From contig JAJTWR010000308.1 of the NCBI GenBank assembly GCA_021613335.1, forward strand, positions 516,501 to 580,500: a DNA stretch of 64,000 nt. The letters run 5' to 3'. The notes under the pieces are model-generated. The model was not told the origin of the DNA. It worked only from the letters and a program-made list of their open reading frames with translations, and did not search any database. Source of the DNA: Whitmania pigra (taxonomy: Eukaryota; Annelida; Clitellata; Hirudinida; Haemopidae). Both the position numbers and the translations under genes were made by a program. Below, piece after piece: positions 22,553 to 35,785 of this stretch; within the stretch, counting starts at the first letter, position 1; the number at the start of each line of letters is the position of its first letter.

Positions 22553-24502
22553 TTGCAAAACAGTATTAAAAATCATAAACATGATTCATAGCAGGTCATA
22601 GCAACTATGAGAAGGAATGATTCGTTTAATGAAAGCATTTGGTTCTTGTTCCGGTGTCAGGAGGATGAACTTTCAGGATTCAAAGTGGAAATCCTGGAAA
22701 GTGCTTGCCGCGTGACATCACAGAGGAGAAGCTTTTTTTTAATGGTTCACCAGTTCAGCGTTGTTTTTGTTGTTACTGTTTTTAATTTACAATAGCAATA
22801 TTTATTATTAATTATTAATTATTTTAAATTTATTTTCGTTATCAATAATTATTTGTAAAGAGTTTTCATGTCGACAGACTGTTAGTTTAGAAGGGCGCGT
22901 TGTTTACCTTTTAAAATGCGCGCCTCATAAATGGGTGCGACTGGATGTTAATGAATTTATAGAAAGCGAAACTTTCTTTACTTAAAACGTCCATTGAAAT
23001 AGAAAGATTTTCAAACTGTTTAATTTATTTCATCAATACAGAATCACTAAATCCCACTTGAGATTGAAAAGGAAATCATTAAAACGTTAATCTGTTTAAT
23101 GAAATTATCTTAATTGTTAAAAATATAAATAAACTAAATAACGTAATTAATGGTCAATTTAATGACGTAACAATGACCAGTGAATCACATCAAGACCATG
23201 TCAGGCTCTGGAAATGTGATTAAAGATTATAGCAAATAATATATTATAATTGTACATATTACTTACTACTTGTTAATGAGTTAATGATACTCATTACTTA
23301 ATATTTAGCAAAGATGTATTTCATCAATGTTCATCAAATGCTCATAAAAAAAAATAAGAAAGAACATTGTCACTTCCACCTTCATTTGTTGCCTCATTAT
23401 TATTAATTTAAATAAACACAACCTTTTTTGAGTATCGATAGCTTTTTTAATATTCTTTGGAAACATTTTATTCAAAGTTAGTATTATTTAATATTGATTA
23501 AATAATTACTGATAAATTACAACATAATTGATTAATATATTTATTTATATATTATAAAATGTTAATTTATTAATAATAATATTAATTATAATTATTATTA
23601 TGTCCTCACTTAGGAGTGGAATTGATGAGAACGTGGATGGATACGAATGACTTGAGGTGACTGAAAACGTCGAAAACGCTGGCATTGGAATCGTTACAGA
23701 TGACGTCAGCAGGGATGTAATTCCACTTTTGTAACTTTACGTAGCCTTTTAAAGAAGAAATTAAATAGATTGATTGGTTGGTTGGATAATATTTTAGATT
23801 ATAGTCATTCAGGGCTAAGCTCGCGCCATGCAATCAAGCTCATGGTGCTATATAAATTCAAATTGGTTGGTTGATTGATTGATAGAACAAATCTTACAAC
23901 AAATTACACATCATCCCTAATTAATCTTCCGTTCAAGATGTTTTTATTTCTTGATATTATTAAATATTTTAGATTACAAATAATTAAATCATGTTAAGTT
24001 TTTTTAAATGTAGCTGCAATTTATGCTATTTTTATTTTTAATCATTAATCATCACAATATTAATAATTACATTTAATTTTATAAATTTCATATAATTGCA
24101 TATTATCTCCATAGCATCATTGACAATTATTTTTTAATTTTTAATTTAAAACCCGGATTTACCAACATTTGGCCAGAATGCATTCCTCATCGGAATATCC
24201 GAGTCTCATCAAAACACTCCAGGTGAGGTCCGTGAAGAGATCACAAATGGAAAACTCCACCATACTTTCCTTATCCCGTTTGACGTCACCCATAGAAAGG
24301 AATGTTGTTCCTGGTAGTGCTGGTGGTGTTGGTGATGGAACATCAGCTTGGGGCTGCAGTTTCTCAACAGCAACTGGAATGACTCTGTGCACGACGCATC
24401 TCAGAAGAAAGTTGTCGCTCATGAAGCCGACGTTGGCAGCTTCTACTTCTGAATTTGGCGAGATCGTGGTCGGCGAGGTGTTTACCGATGGTGCCAGATG
24501 AT
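18316..24502 (-). CDS. dve: Dve/SATB (CMP class) homeobox transcription factor, N-terminus not found
   Basis: Nuclear DNA-binding regulator; fly Defective proventriculus acts in gut, eye and appendage patterning. Exons in transcript order: ~24502-24163, 21363-21253, ~20488-18972, 18647-18316. The first carries the CMP/ULD oligomerisation domain (NVGFMSDNFLLRCVVHRVIP ... LMRLGYSDEE.ILAK). It joins in phase (TG|G) to HQNMLLRRNMKDKLLAFILK. The large exon (~505 codons) is a low-complexity, histidine/serine-rich linker with no CUT domain, which argues against SATB. The last joins in phase (G|GT) to an atypical homeodomain. The 21253-to-20488 junction does not fit in phase with the strongest donor, so an exon may be missing or a different site is used there. 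The start codon exon lies upstream (higher coordinates). The long, partly GC-richer flank to 31.5 kb may hold its regulatory DNA. Confidence 0.75.
20660..20988. mobile_element. hAT-type MITE with 8-bp target duplication
   Basis: The element is 329 bp. It starts CAGGGGTTTCCAAACT and its complement-strand end starts CTGGGGTCTCCAAACT, typical hAT terminal inverted repeats. It is flanked by perfect TATTAAAG duplications at 20652-20659 and 20989-20996. No transposase frame is present, so it is non-autonomous. It lies in an intron of the Dve-like gene. Confidence 0.88.
22268..22330 (+). repeat. ATT-rich microsatellite
   Basis: Interrupted (ATT/TTA)n run; a separate (AAT)n run follows at about 22510-22550. 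Confidence 0.7.
23841..23882 (+). repeat. Probable LINE 3' tail
   Basis: CATGGTGCTATATAAATTC followed by a GGTT/GATT simple-repeat tail resembles the 3' ends of CR1/L2/RTE-like elements, which end in a short conserved hairpin and a microsatellite. Intronic or upstream of the homeobox exons; no ORF remains. Confidence 0.4.
24163..24502 (-). CDS. dve: CMP/ULD oligomerisation-domain exon of the Dve-like gene
   Basis: The reading runs from about 24502 (acceptor ACTCAG) to the donor TTG|GTAAAT at 24162. An in-frame stop just upstream (about 24538) shows that the exon cannot extend further and has no start codon of its own. The segment FLLRCVVHRVIP, a Pro-rich insert, FSICDLFTDLTWSVLMRLGY and SDEECILAK match the SATB/Dve ubiquitin-like tetramerisation fold, whose signature is L.LGYS..EA.AKG. 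The proline-rich insert (PSPTPPALPG) between the strands is unusual. Confidence 0.7.
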
Positions 24503-24509
24503 CTGAGTT

Positions 24510-27264
24510 TTTGTAATAAATTTCGGCATTAAAGTCAAATCAGTGGCTGAAACATATTTTAAGGCGTCGAAAGTAAAAATAAATAAAATCAAGATGGTTA
24601 TAAGTTTATCTGCATTTGCAGGATGAAGCATAACTTAATCCAATCTAAGCATCGAATCTTTACAGGGAGTCTGAAATTCAAATCGCAATTTCACAAATCA
24701 ATATTTATCATTAATTTAAATTAACGAAGTCAAAAAATGTTTTTATTAATTGCATTAACGAACCGAATATTCGCTTGAACACTCAGTCGATCATCGGGAC
24801 TTAATTCTCAAAAGAAAGTGCCACCATTGCCGGGGCTCAAGACGTGTCAAAGATTTTTCCGACAAAGAAGAGTTTTGTGTTCCTGTGTTACTCCTCTGCC
24901 CTCATCAACGCTTTCCCTTTCAAATTCCGAACGATTGGAGGAAAAATATAAACTAGTCGTCATCAACGCCATCACTATCACCACCAACTCATCATTTTGA
25001 GTTTTAATTTAAAATTGAAAAGTACATATCCGCCTATCCACCTACTCATCCACTCACACATCCACCCATCCACTCACTCACAAGATTCTCTTCCATAAGC
25101 AATCTCGGGCAACGTCAATTTAATTGCAAATTTCACAGGCCAAATCCCATCAAAGAAAGAGGCTTAGCCGCGGCGAAAGTCCGCTTAATCCTTGGTCTGA
25201 TCTGTTGCGTATGGATCACGCTTCTTCCATCACCTCTGCTTCTCCATGTACATCAGACTCTCATTGTTCCTCTCCAGTCATAAATTTATATTGACCGACT
25301 CTTTGCTTTCCGCGTCCAGCCATTAATTCTCCTTCAAAAAAGCTGCCAGATTGGCCGAGAGCTCGACAAAAACAAAAAAAAATAGAAATGAAAAAAAAAG
25401 TTGAGATGAAATAAAATATTTCGTTATTTTTTTTTATTCGGGACTAAAAGTGGAATCCTTTCAAATCTTCAGACTTTGAAGAGAACGATTCCAAGATGGA
25501 ATTCATCAGACTTCGCTCAAATTTCCACCGAAAATCGCATCAGCGTCTCCTGAAGGCGCGTGTTTTTCACACTTGATCGTCAACGAGATGTTCTTGATCG
25601 GGTCAGAGAAGGTTGAGAAGGGTCATGACCTCGGATTTGAAAGGTCAAAAGGAATTTCGACATGTCCCGACCATCGGACGTTTTAGATGTTTTCATGGGG
25701 CTGATTATTGGACGCGTTCAATCATTAGGGATGTGCCGATATTTAAAATATTTGCATCGCATTTAATTTTTACGTTATAATTAGATGTGCTAATGAAGAC
25801 CGTGATAAATTATTATCTAAAATATTTTAATTTTAAATATCACAAACATTTACGCATAATAATAATAATAATATTAATATTAATAATAAGTCAAATTAAT
25901 TATTACTTATGTTATGACTAGACTAATGTAAACTATATCACCATCATATATTTTAAATAACTACATTCCCCCAAGCTCTGAAACGTCACCTCCTTTCCAT
26001 AAAATCACAGGCTTTCCAGATTCACACACGTGCACATGGACGAGTGTGGTGGAGTTGAACACGTGTTGCTGGGGAGATGGAGGCATCCTCGTAAACATGA
26101 GGACGAATGCATGGCCTATCACCGGTCCTTGCGAGGTCGGATAATCATGCCATTTAGGCAGGATTATTCGGCTTGGACTGTTCGATCAGCCCACCCTGGT
26201 CAATCTCGATAAAACCGTTTTCAACGGAGGCGAAGCAACCGGCTTCCTTTCACCCCTTCTGTCTATCCATACCTGAAAATGAACTTCTAGTTTTACGCGA
26301 TGTTTTTCTTCTTTATTTGTTTCCTTAATCTTCGAGTTTTCCTGCTTTGATGTTAAGTTGGTAAATGCAGTAGATAATGGAGTATTTATAATATTAGTTT
26401 ATTCGAGGAAAATGAAAAAGCGCGAGAAATGTGGAATTTAATTTCTTATTTTCAAAGATTAGCTAGAAAATCCGATGAGAAATTCACATCGGCAAACACA
26501 CACACACACATACACACCTCTCCGCTCGGCTTCTGAGCTTAAAGCTCCACTACAAAACGTATTAACCGGGTCGTCACATCTGCCACTCGCCATCTTTCAA
26601 AAGCTTCATAATCTGACCAAATCGCATGAACCTTAAGCACGTGTGTCTATCCGACCGGCTTAGTCAGATGAAAAGGAAACGAGATACGAAGACATCGGTG
26701 ACTACGATGAGTAAAAGTGCATCGAGGTTTTTACTCGGCCAGGAAGTTTCAAGTCCGGGGCTTAGAGAAGCGATGGAAAGTTCTTCGAGGAAAAGTGCGA
26801 AAGTTTCGATGATTTTTTTTTTTTTATAAAATCTTATTTTTTAAGAATTGGATCACTCTCTGCGGGGAAAATAACCAGTCAATTCAAAAAAAAAATCAAA
26901 TATAAGAAACTCAAAAAACGCGGGTAATCGGCGGGAGTAACTTTGAATCTCTTGATGCCTCGTCATTTTGGAGAGCCAATTGATGCTTTTCGATTCATAA
27001 GCGGCCATAATTTCCAATTATTCATCGTTGTTTTTGCAGAGGACACGACCGACGGCAGACATTTCTAGGCACAGGGGCTTTTGGGCCCATACGTCAATTT
27101 GTTAATGGTAAAGTAAAAACAAATTTTAAAAACAGGCGGGCATTGGCAGAGGATTATGATGTTGGATGGATTGCCAAATGAACGGATGAATGGTGAATTT
27201 GGATAGATGGGGGATGGATGGATTGATGGATGACAGGAATAGATGAGCGGTTGGAAAGTCAGTG
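24510..27264. other. Non-coding upstream region of the homeobox gene
   Basis: No exon supported on either strand. GC-richer blocks (about 25110-25360, 25480-25720, 25970-26260) stand out from the AT-rich background and could be 5' exons or enhancers of the Dve-like gene; this is inference. Confidence 0.35.
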
Positions 27265-27732
27265 GTGTTGATGGATGGATGGATGGATGGATGGATGGAT
27301 GAATGGTTGGATGGATGGATGGATGGATGGATGGATGGATGGATGGATGGATGGATGGATGGATGGATGGATGGATGGATGGATGGATGGATGATGGATG
27401 GATGGATGGATGGATGGATGGATGGATGGATGGATGGATGGATGGATGGATGGATGGATGGATGGATGGATGGATGGATGGATGGATGGATGGATGATGG
27501 ATGGATGGATGGATGGATGGATGGATGGATGGATGGATGGATGGATGGATGGATGGATGGATGGATGGATGGATGGATGGATGGATGGATGGATGGATGG
27601 ATGGATGGATGGATGGATGGATGATGGATGGATGGATGGATGGATGGATGGATGGATGGATGGATGGATGGATGGATGGATGGATGGATGTATGGATGGA
27701 TGGATGGATAAATGGATGGATGGATGGATGGA
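27265..27732 (+). repeat. (ATGG)n tetranucleotide array, ~470 bp
   Basis: A nearly pure GGAT/ATGG tract of more than 110 units. It is interrupted by GGATGATGG slips at about 27391, 27494 and 27622 and decays at both ends. Open frames inside it (MDGW or HPSI repeats) are artefacts of the repeat. Confidence 0.97.
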
Positions 27733-28369
27733 GAGACGGGTGGTTGGAAGAAAGCAATTTTTCAAATCACGTGGTGCCCAGTTGAAATTAACGTCTTAGA
27801 GAGCGGAAGGCATAAAGTCCAGAGGAGGATTATTGAGAACGTCTGCACTTCATTCGTTCATCCAGTCATTCACTCGTTCAATAATTCCTATAAATTGCAC
27901 TCCTAGTTCTTAATGCATTAATAATTAATTGGCAGATGAATTAACAAATGCTTGATAAATCATTTTAATTTATTCACTTTGCGAAATCTTTTCACATCAC
28001 CTGAAACATTTCAATAAATATACAATAAAAAGTAATTATTATCATGATAATATGTCATCCACATTTTGATCCTCAGTGTCACCCAAGGATACGTCTTCAA
28101 TAAGAACATCCAGGAGTGAACTTTTGTGTTGCAATAAAAATGAAAATGTGAATTATTAAGCAAATAATGATGACAAATTATTAATCATTAAATGATTAAT
28201 GTTAAATAGTGTCGGTGATATTAACTTTAAAAAGCATTATCTTTAAAAAGCATAATAATTGCTAAAAATCATCCACCGTACATTTCGTCTGCATTTAACT
28301 TCTCATCCAAAGATCAAAAAGTCTACACCTCGGTGATTTTATTCTTCTAGAAGCTCAATGAGTGGAAAG

Positions 28370-28630
28370 AAAATGAATGAACGGATAAATGAATGAATGA
28401 ATGGATGAAAAGGGAATGAATGAAGGGATGAATGAATGAATGGATGAATGAACGGTTGAATGAATGGATGAAAAGGGAATGAATGAATGGATGAATGAAC
28501 GGTTGAATGAATGGTTGAATGAATGGTTGAATGAATGGTTGAATGAACGGTTGAATGAAAAAGGAATGAATGAAGGGATGAATGAATGAGCGATTAAATG
28601 AATGGATGAACGAATGAAAGAAAAGGAGAG
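28370..28630 (+). repeat. Imperfect (GAAT)n array, ~260 bp
   Basis: Variants GAATGAATG, GGATGAAT, GGTTGAAT and the spacer AAAAGGGAATGAATGA recur, showing higher-order duplication of a mixed unit. Non-coding. Confidence 0.9.
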
Positions 28631-31600
28631 TTTGACGGGCGTCATTCATAATTAAGTGTGAAATAATTCTTGCGCGTATGAACTAGTCCCAATCATCTCC
28701 CTGGGGGCGATGTGCTTTCAAAATTTTCAAGGGTGGGAATTTCAATCATTCACTCTTTAAAAATCTCCCATTCTTAATAGGAAGGAGATAAAAGACAAGT
28801 TTTTGATCTTTTAATTTTATTGAGATGAGAATTTTCGAGCGAAGAAAAGAGAACATAATGAAACAAAAAAAAGAAGAGAAAAATAGTTAGAAAGAGTTAA
28901 TAAGCTCGAGGTGAAATTACTTCCAATAACAATGTTGATGCTCTGCTGGTGCTATTAAGAAGACTTGAAAGTTTTCAATCCAGGAGCAGAAGCAGTTCAA
29001 AGATGTCAATTACATTCCACTTTTAATCTCTCCTCCTCGAGCTGTCTCATCACTTTCTTATTGCTGTTGTTGTTGTTGTTGCTGTTGTTTTTATTTTTAT
29101 TGTGTTTTATAAGAAAATTCACTGTTCCATGATATTAGTCTATATTGTTATACCATCTTTTATTAAACTGATTATTATAATATTTTCTTAATTGGTATTA
29201 ACCTGATTTATTAATAAACAATAATCTGATCATTATCATCATTATCATCTGTGAAGAGCTATCTTATTGTGATTGTTGATATTGTTCGCATTATTATAAT
29301 TAATGTTGATATTATATAACAAATTATATATGTTAATAAATATTATATAATAATTAGTAAGATTTAGTAATGTTTATTAATTAACTAACAAGTTCGTCAG
29401 TTGGAGGGAATTGAACACGGACGTGAATGGCATGCTAAAAGAGGCCATATTATGGATGGCATTATTAGCTCAAAATGATGCGGATAAGTAGGATCAGTAG
29501 TTCTCTAAGTCTCGAGGTTTATACGAAATATTTATAAAACATAATTCAATTAATAATATTTATCAGTCAATTATATCGAAGCTGCATAACATTCACCAGC
29601 ACTATTAATTATATTGTCATTGGTGTGGTTGCTGATTGTCGTAGTACGATAGATTAATACTGGCTTAAAGCAGCTGTAACACAATAAACCGAGTGTTTAA
29701 ACTGGTTTACGAAATGTTGGAAAAACAACTTTTCCATGATTGGATACCAACAAAAAGGCCCAAGTCGTTTGTTTTAATTATTTTATTTATTTTATTTTAT
29801 TTAGTTAGTCATTCATTTTATTTAGTTATGAATAACTGACTTTAAATTCTAACTTAGGATCAGATCCTCTTAAGATATCCAGTAGAAAGAGCCAAGGGAC
29901 ATGGACGGAGAAACAAGGCGTTTATTGCAGTGCACAGCAATTAAAAAGATGTTTTTGAAAAATCTTGGAATGCCTTACTTGTGGTGCGTGATGACCACGA
30001 TACTTCTGATGAAATAAAGCTCGGTATTCTTTAACTGTTTCGATTAATTACAAAACATTGAAATTTCAATAACATTGCTTAAAATATTTATGAAATATTA
30101 ATTATAAAATATTTAAAATAAACATGTAAACATTTAAAATATGAAAATTATTTTAATGTAAATCTTTAATAATTCCACATGTTGAGCAAGTGTCGATAAA
30201 ATTATAACAATATTATTATTATTATTATTGTGACGGATGATGATGATGATGATGGTATCAAAGACATAAGTAGCACTGCTATTACGTTATATAATTTCAC
30301 ATAAGGCATAAGCTAATTAGGCATTTATTTCATTCATTCAACATTAAATTCATTGCCGACAATTTAGCATTGTTTTCAGTTTCCTTGAAAAAATATCTAA
30401 AAAAAAACATTTCATGTGCGAAATGCACTACATAAATATAAATAATCCTTTTACTGGCAGGTTGAAGCCACGCCCTCATTTCAGATCCCGATTAATAAAT
30501 TAATCTTGTGATAACAGTTTCCTATCTACTCTTAAGTTATGATGGCGGTGATAAAGCAATGTTTGAATAAGTCCCAATTATTTAATAATCTTTCTTGAAG
30601 TGTTCAAAAAAAATTATTTAGAACCATTAAAAAATTATTTAGAACCATTAACAAATTATTTAGAACCATTAAATCCTCACTCATCAACGCGGGACACAAA
30701 TTTTAAATTTTATATTTGAAACGTCACAAAATTTTTTAAACGCTCACGCTTAAAAGATGATCACGATTATGATGATTATGATAACGATGACTGTGATGGT
30801 GCTGATGACGACGATGAGGATGATGATTAATTTGCATAAAATCTCAATTCCTTGTCCATGCTAACCATGACACGTGTCTGTTTCCTTGACGAGAGGAGTT
30901 GACATGAAGATTATGCCAACTGTCGGTTCATCCAATTCTCATTAAATGGCTTTTTTTTATTATTCAAAATTGCTTTAATTTTATTCTAATTAATTAATTG
31001 TGAGAACTCTCAAATAATTTATGAATTTTAAAATAATTCTCAACTAAGCCTTCAAAAGCTTGTTTGAATGTTCTTTCTCGTTTGCTTTTTAATCTAATGT
31101 GGGCGAAAGACTCGAAATTGAACAACCAGAGCGCCAAACCAGCAGACGATTATGAATGACGTGTATACGACGGAGCATCGTTTTATAAGGCGTCCGTTTA
31201 TATAGCGCTCGGCTTACCTCCGAAGATGTATTGGATATACGTATGCAGCTGTAAAGTCACTTGCACGTGGATCTTATATCTGATTGGCTGGAAGATTTCA
31301 TCATTTTCCAGCGAACCTCGCAAACGCCCGCCACTCGACGTTAATCTGCACACGGAGATGCTGCTCTTTTCGCGCCATTGTCATCATCGTCTGGATGACC
31401 GCTCTCGCCGCTCTTATTTTGCGGTATGTTTGCGGCATTAAAAGTGAATTTAAATCGAGATATGGAAATGTTTTTTCTTTCTTCTATTTCGTGTTCCTTC
31501 TGATGCTGGTGATTTTAAATAAAATTATTTTAGGCGTGTAATTCTTAGAACTTTTGAAATACGTTTATTTCGAGATACTTTGCATGAATAAAATTGAATA

Positions 31601-33310
31601 ATTCACGGTGAATTACTTGATTGATTATTCATGCACTGGTTTGCTTTATCTAATTTGTGAACAAACAAAACACAAACATGTCATACAAATTCATGGACCA
31701 CAAACCACAAACAATTTTTTGCTCCGTACTGGCAATTCATACCTGTCTCAGCCGCATTCCTGGTTGGAAAGAAGGAATGGATGTTAAAATTTATATGGCG
31801 CTTAACTCAGGCTCGCCTTGCAGAATGCTCGCAAATCTTCGGTTGCCCTTTAATTCCAAATCGGCATCCAATCAGAGAGCGGGATAAGATCTGGTGATAT
31901 AACTCATATTCTCCATTTTATATCTCCTTCCTTGAATTTCACTGAAGGTTGTGCTTACGGAATGTTAATGTTTACATTAATTTGGAGTGGTTAATTGGCA
32001 TGTTGATGTAAATTATGTTATCACTTTTAAGGAGGTATTTCTGATTTTTTATTTGTATTTTATAGTTTTGCTGTTTTGTTTTGTTTTCTGATGGAGTTTT
32101 TAAAAATAATTTATTACTTTCTGAATCGAAGGATATGGTAATGATAACAAAGGTGGTTCTAGCTGTCCAAGTGTTCAATGATGATGATGATGATGATGAT
32201 GATGGCGATGGTGATGATGAGAATGTTGACAATGATTACGACGGTGATGATGACGGAGTAAGTGCGAGCCTGAAATAAAAAGAATCCTTCTGCCGGGTAC
32301 TTGATATTCGGGTCTCAACGTAAAGCTCATGAATTATCACTCATCTGATAGATGACCAATCAGAGGCCAGTAGATAACATCACGTGCCGATGACGTAATT
32401 ATCTCTGAGAGATGGGATTTGCGAATAGGTGATTACATTGGAACAGTCCCTTCGTATCAATCAATGTAAGTTGGAAAATCTTTCTTTCTCTTTCCATCAC
32501 TTTTCCATCAAGTGATCCGAGAAATAACATCACTCTTTCAACTCCATTAATGTGGAATGGATTAGATGGAAGAGATTTAATTTGTTATTTTCGAAATATT
32601 TCACAGTTTAACCTTTGAATAAATTCATTTTGACGACATTTTACAATTTTGTTAAGTTAATCTAATATTTAGCATTTTTAATTTTTAACTTTTGTTATTT
32701 TAAGAATTTTTAGTCAATTTCTGTGGATGGTTTTAGATGCATATTCAGTTTTTAATGATTTTTATTATTAATCATGTTGATCTAATTACTAAATTCATAT
32801 TTGGTTTAACGTTAAACATTTACAAATCGAACAAAAACTTTTTGAAATTTTTATGATAAGCTGATAAGTTGATAGACAGTGACTGGAATAGAATGATTGT
32901 TGGATTGAAAATAATGGTCTGCGTAAAAAATCAAAAGAATAATTGATAACTGAGTTGTTTCCTGTAACTGTTATTAATTTAATTTTTAATTATTATGTTA
33001 CAACTTGCGTTCCATGAAGACGTTGTCTTTGACCAGATGTTTGACCAGTTCTGAAGTAATCAAAGAAGAAATAATGAATATTGGCATTAATTTCTGGATT
33101 ATATAAAAGCAGAACAAATTAACTTTTATAATGAATAGTGCACGAGCAGTTCATTGACAGCCCCGAAAAGAATCTAATATTTATAATTGAAATTATTTTT
33201 CTTAAGCTGAGCGACAAAAATCTTCGACTAAAATAAATTCATAAACTAGAAAATTAATGATCTAATAAAAAATAAATTTAAAAAAAAAAGTTACATTTGC
33301 AAACAAAATC
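28631..33310. other. Gene-poor region
   Basis: Apart from simple repeats ((GAT)n at about 30236-30255 and 32178-32205) no exon is supported. A GC-richer block at 31130-31440 contains TTTATATAGCGC and could be a promoter or conserved element. At about 31786-31810 TTTATATGGCGCTTA resembles a LINE 3' end in reverse orientation. Confidence 0.35.
30609..30672 (+). repeat. Three tandem ~22-bp units
   Basis: AAATTATTTAGAACCATTAA is repeated three times with one-base variations. Confidence 0.9.
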
Positions 33311-34188
33311 TCAAGCAGCACCTTTGTATCGAATCTTGCCGTTCTTCCATAGGTCCATACTTTTGAAAAGCTCGTAGATTTGGTCCTGAGAAAGATCAGT
33401 TTCCGAGGTTCTGATCATCTTTCGGATTTCATCCAGGCAAACATATCCCTCTCCGTCAGGATCGAATAGTTTGAAGCACTCCATGTACTCGCTTTCCATC
33501 TGCTCTTTTGTCTTGGCGTTGAAAAGTAGAAGTCTCAAGAAGCCAGTGAAGTTGATGTAGTGACTGCTTTCTTTTGCGGCTCCAGCACTCATCCATTCTG
33601 TTTGAGAAGAAGTTGATTTAATTCCATTATCGTTGATTATGTTGATATTTATTTTTGATTTATTCTCGATATAATTTTTACCCCTGCTTTACTTTGGTAA
33701 ATGCTTTAATATGCTTTACTAGGCTTTACTACCCATTGTAGTCACTATTTGATCCTGCCAATCATTTTGAATGTTGATCGTTTATTCTGACCGAGTTCAT
33801 AAAGCATGAAGTTGATTTCTTTATTGGTTGGATTCTGTCCGAGCATGCGGAACATGGCGCAGACGTGATCCAAGTGAACTTTTCCAGTTGAATCCGTGTC
33901 GAACGCAGAAAATGCCTCCTCAGCAGCTGTGGGGAGATGAAACTTAAATGTACATGACGATGAATGTAGTGGCAATTAAATAGATAGTTTAGATTAGGCT
34001 CGCTAGAAATAACTTGTTTGTTGATCACATATCTCACTGTGAGACATTTGAATGACATAAAGAATGATGAAAACATTTTGAAAAAAATTTACCCACGGTT
34101 TCCGACTTTGTTAGTTCGCCGCCGAGCTGTTCGTGGTAAAGAATGAATTTAATGTTAAATTGAGAGAGAATTTGCAGTTTTTCAATGG
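33311..34188 (-). CDS. EF-hand protein, myosin light chain/calmodulin-like (5' end unresolved)
   Basis: Exons in transcript order: 34188-34093, 33926-33792, 33597-33311, all in phase; TGA-type end after RYKGAA. The middle exon gives AAEEAFSAFDTDSTGKVHLD and MFRMLGQNPTNKEI; the LGQNPTN.E motif is characteristic of myosin essential light chains. The last exon gives FDPDGEGYVCLDEIRKM, a potentially calcium-binding loop (D.D.E.Y...E), and a degenerate last hand (MDLWKNGKIRYKG). The first hand loop DTDSTGKVHLDH lacks the final acidic residue, so it probably does not bind calcium. The order is that of a four-hand light chain or calmodulin relative, likely binding a myosin or other IQ motif. The start exon is not identified; a frame near 34250-34400 could contain it. 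Confidence 0.7.
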
Positions 34189-35785
34189 CTTGAAGACTTG
34201 AAAAACCCTATCCCGATGAAAAAAATATTAAAAAAATGTTCAAATGAATCAAATTCTTCACTCGTTCAGAGGCACTCTCCAGTCGTTGAAGAACTTTGTG
34301 GTCGATGTCGACGCTTTGAACGCGTTGTTTGATTTGATTTATTACCCCACTCCAGTACATGTTCATGTAAATGTGCTTTACAAAAATAAAATTGATAAAC
34401 AAAGCATGTGGTGATCTAATAAAAAATAAGGAAATATAAGGTGTAAATAGAGAGACGTCACAATTTCTATAAATATTAGGCTAAGTTTTTCCCAATGTCA
34501 GTGAAGAAATAAAAGTATTTTGTAAATTTTCGAACCAATTGTGAAGACCTCGAAAAATTTGAAATTGGCATAGCTTTTGAAACTGGACAATTCGAGTGTT
34601 TAGAGGCGAGATAGTCATTTGGAGTGATTGCTGGCAAGGATTCAATGCAGAAAATTCATCACTGGGGGCGCATCTCCCCAAACTGACTACAGAATTGACA
34701 AGTGGATGTCATCTGATGATGTTTTATGCATTATTTGGGGTGACAAATTATAAAAAAATATACCTGTTCGGTGGATCCAGTAATGACATTGTTAAGACAT
34801 AAGAGAACATTACTTATGAGACTGGCAAACAAAACGTAATCAGTTAATTTTAACAAATTTTGGAGAATTCGGCGAAATGGGACTTCAACAACGACTGAAA
34901 TGATGTATCTATTCCTTGTTTGATATCGAGAAAACCAGTTTAGTCACACCAGCATTTTTCGACATTCTTATCGAAGTAATATCTTATCGATGTAGCTCTT
35001 CAATATGAATTACAAATGATATCACTAGTTAAAGTATTTTCATATCACATTATTCTAGCAACCTATTTTATTAATCGTTCGAAGAATCATTAAACCATTA
35101 AACTATTTCCGCAACTTTAGTAATTTGTCATTGCTTTTCTTCTACAACTGTGCATTTATGAACATTAAATTAAGTTGCTTTCTATTGAAACTATTTTAAT
35201 AGCATTTCTAGTGCCGTTCATTTCAAATTTAACTTTTTAAAACGACTTTTTTGTGAATTTTGAAATATTGGATTTGTACTGTTTTATTAAAGGTAATTTA
35301 AACAAAACTGTTGATGCTTCGATGAAAGAGTAATTACCTATCACCTTATATTATCACCAGTTGTCTGCTAACTATTTTTATTAAAATATCTTGTAATATC
35401 AACCTTAAAAGTTAGAAATTTACACCAAAGTTACATAAAGTAGAAATCTGCTTTATACAGAAAAGTGTTGAGCGGTCCATTGTTTTTATCTGAGAAAGTG
35501 TTTTGAAAACCGCATCGGGATGCTGAAGGTTGCTTTGTTAAACAGTCTTTTATTTCAGTGTCCAGCAAAATTTTAGCACACATTTTGCCACACATTTGCC
35601 GGCATTGATGACCTTTTTTGTTCATCTGACAGATACTTTTATTTAAGCGCCCTCATGGCAGATTCATAATTGACTTGAGAGGATCGTATTTAACAAACTT
35701 TTCAAATCAATAAGAAAATCGTGACGAAATAAACGAGTATCAAAATTTTTTTTTATATTTAACTTGACTTTAATTAACGTTCTAG
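34189..35785. other. Intergenic region between EF-hand gene and CUL5
   Basis: Divergent promoters of both genes should lie here (EF-hand on -, CUL5 on +) together with their missing first exons. I could not identify either start exon with confidence. Confidence 0.4.

Noticed and set aside
27065..27799. Long HPSI and MDGW repeat frames on both strands
   Set aside because: They are translations of the (ATGG)n tetranucleotide array, which is open in most frames.
28347..28649. FIHSF-rich frames on the minus strand
   Set aside because: Artefact of the imperfect (GAAT)n repeat.
31226..31541. Overlapping plus-strand frames in a GC-richer block
   Set aside because: No splice support or family motif; composition alone could reflect a promoter or conserved element.
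34208..34402. Minus-strand frame upstream of the EF-hand exons as its first exon
   Set aside because: The only donors at its end either break phase with the exon at 34188 or are weak; kept as a possibility but not annotated.
35431..35625. Cys-containing 64-aa minus-strand frame
   Set aside because: No signal peptide, family motif or splice context; likely chance in the region upstream of CUL5.
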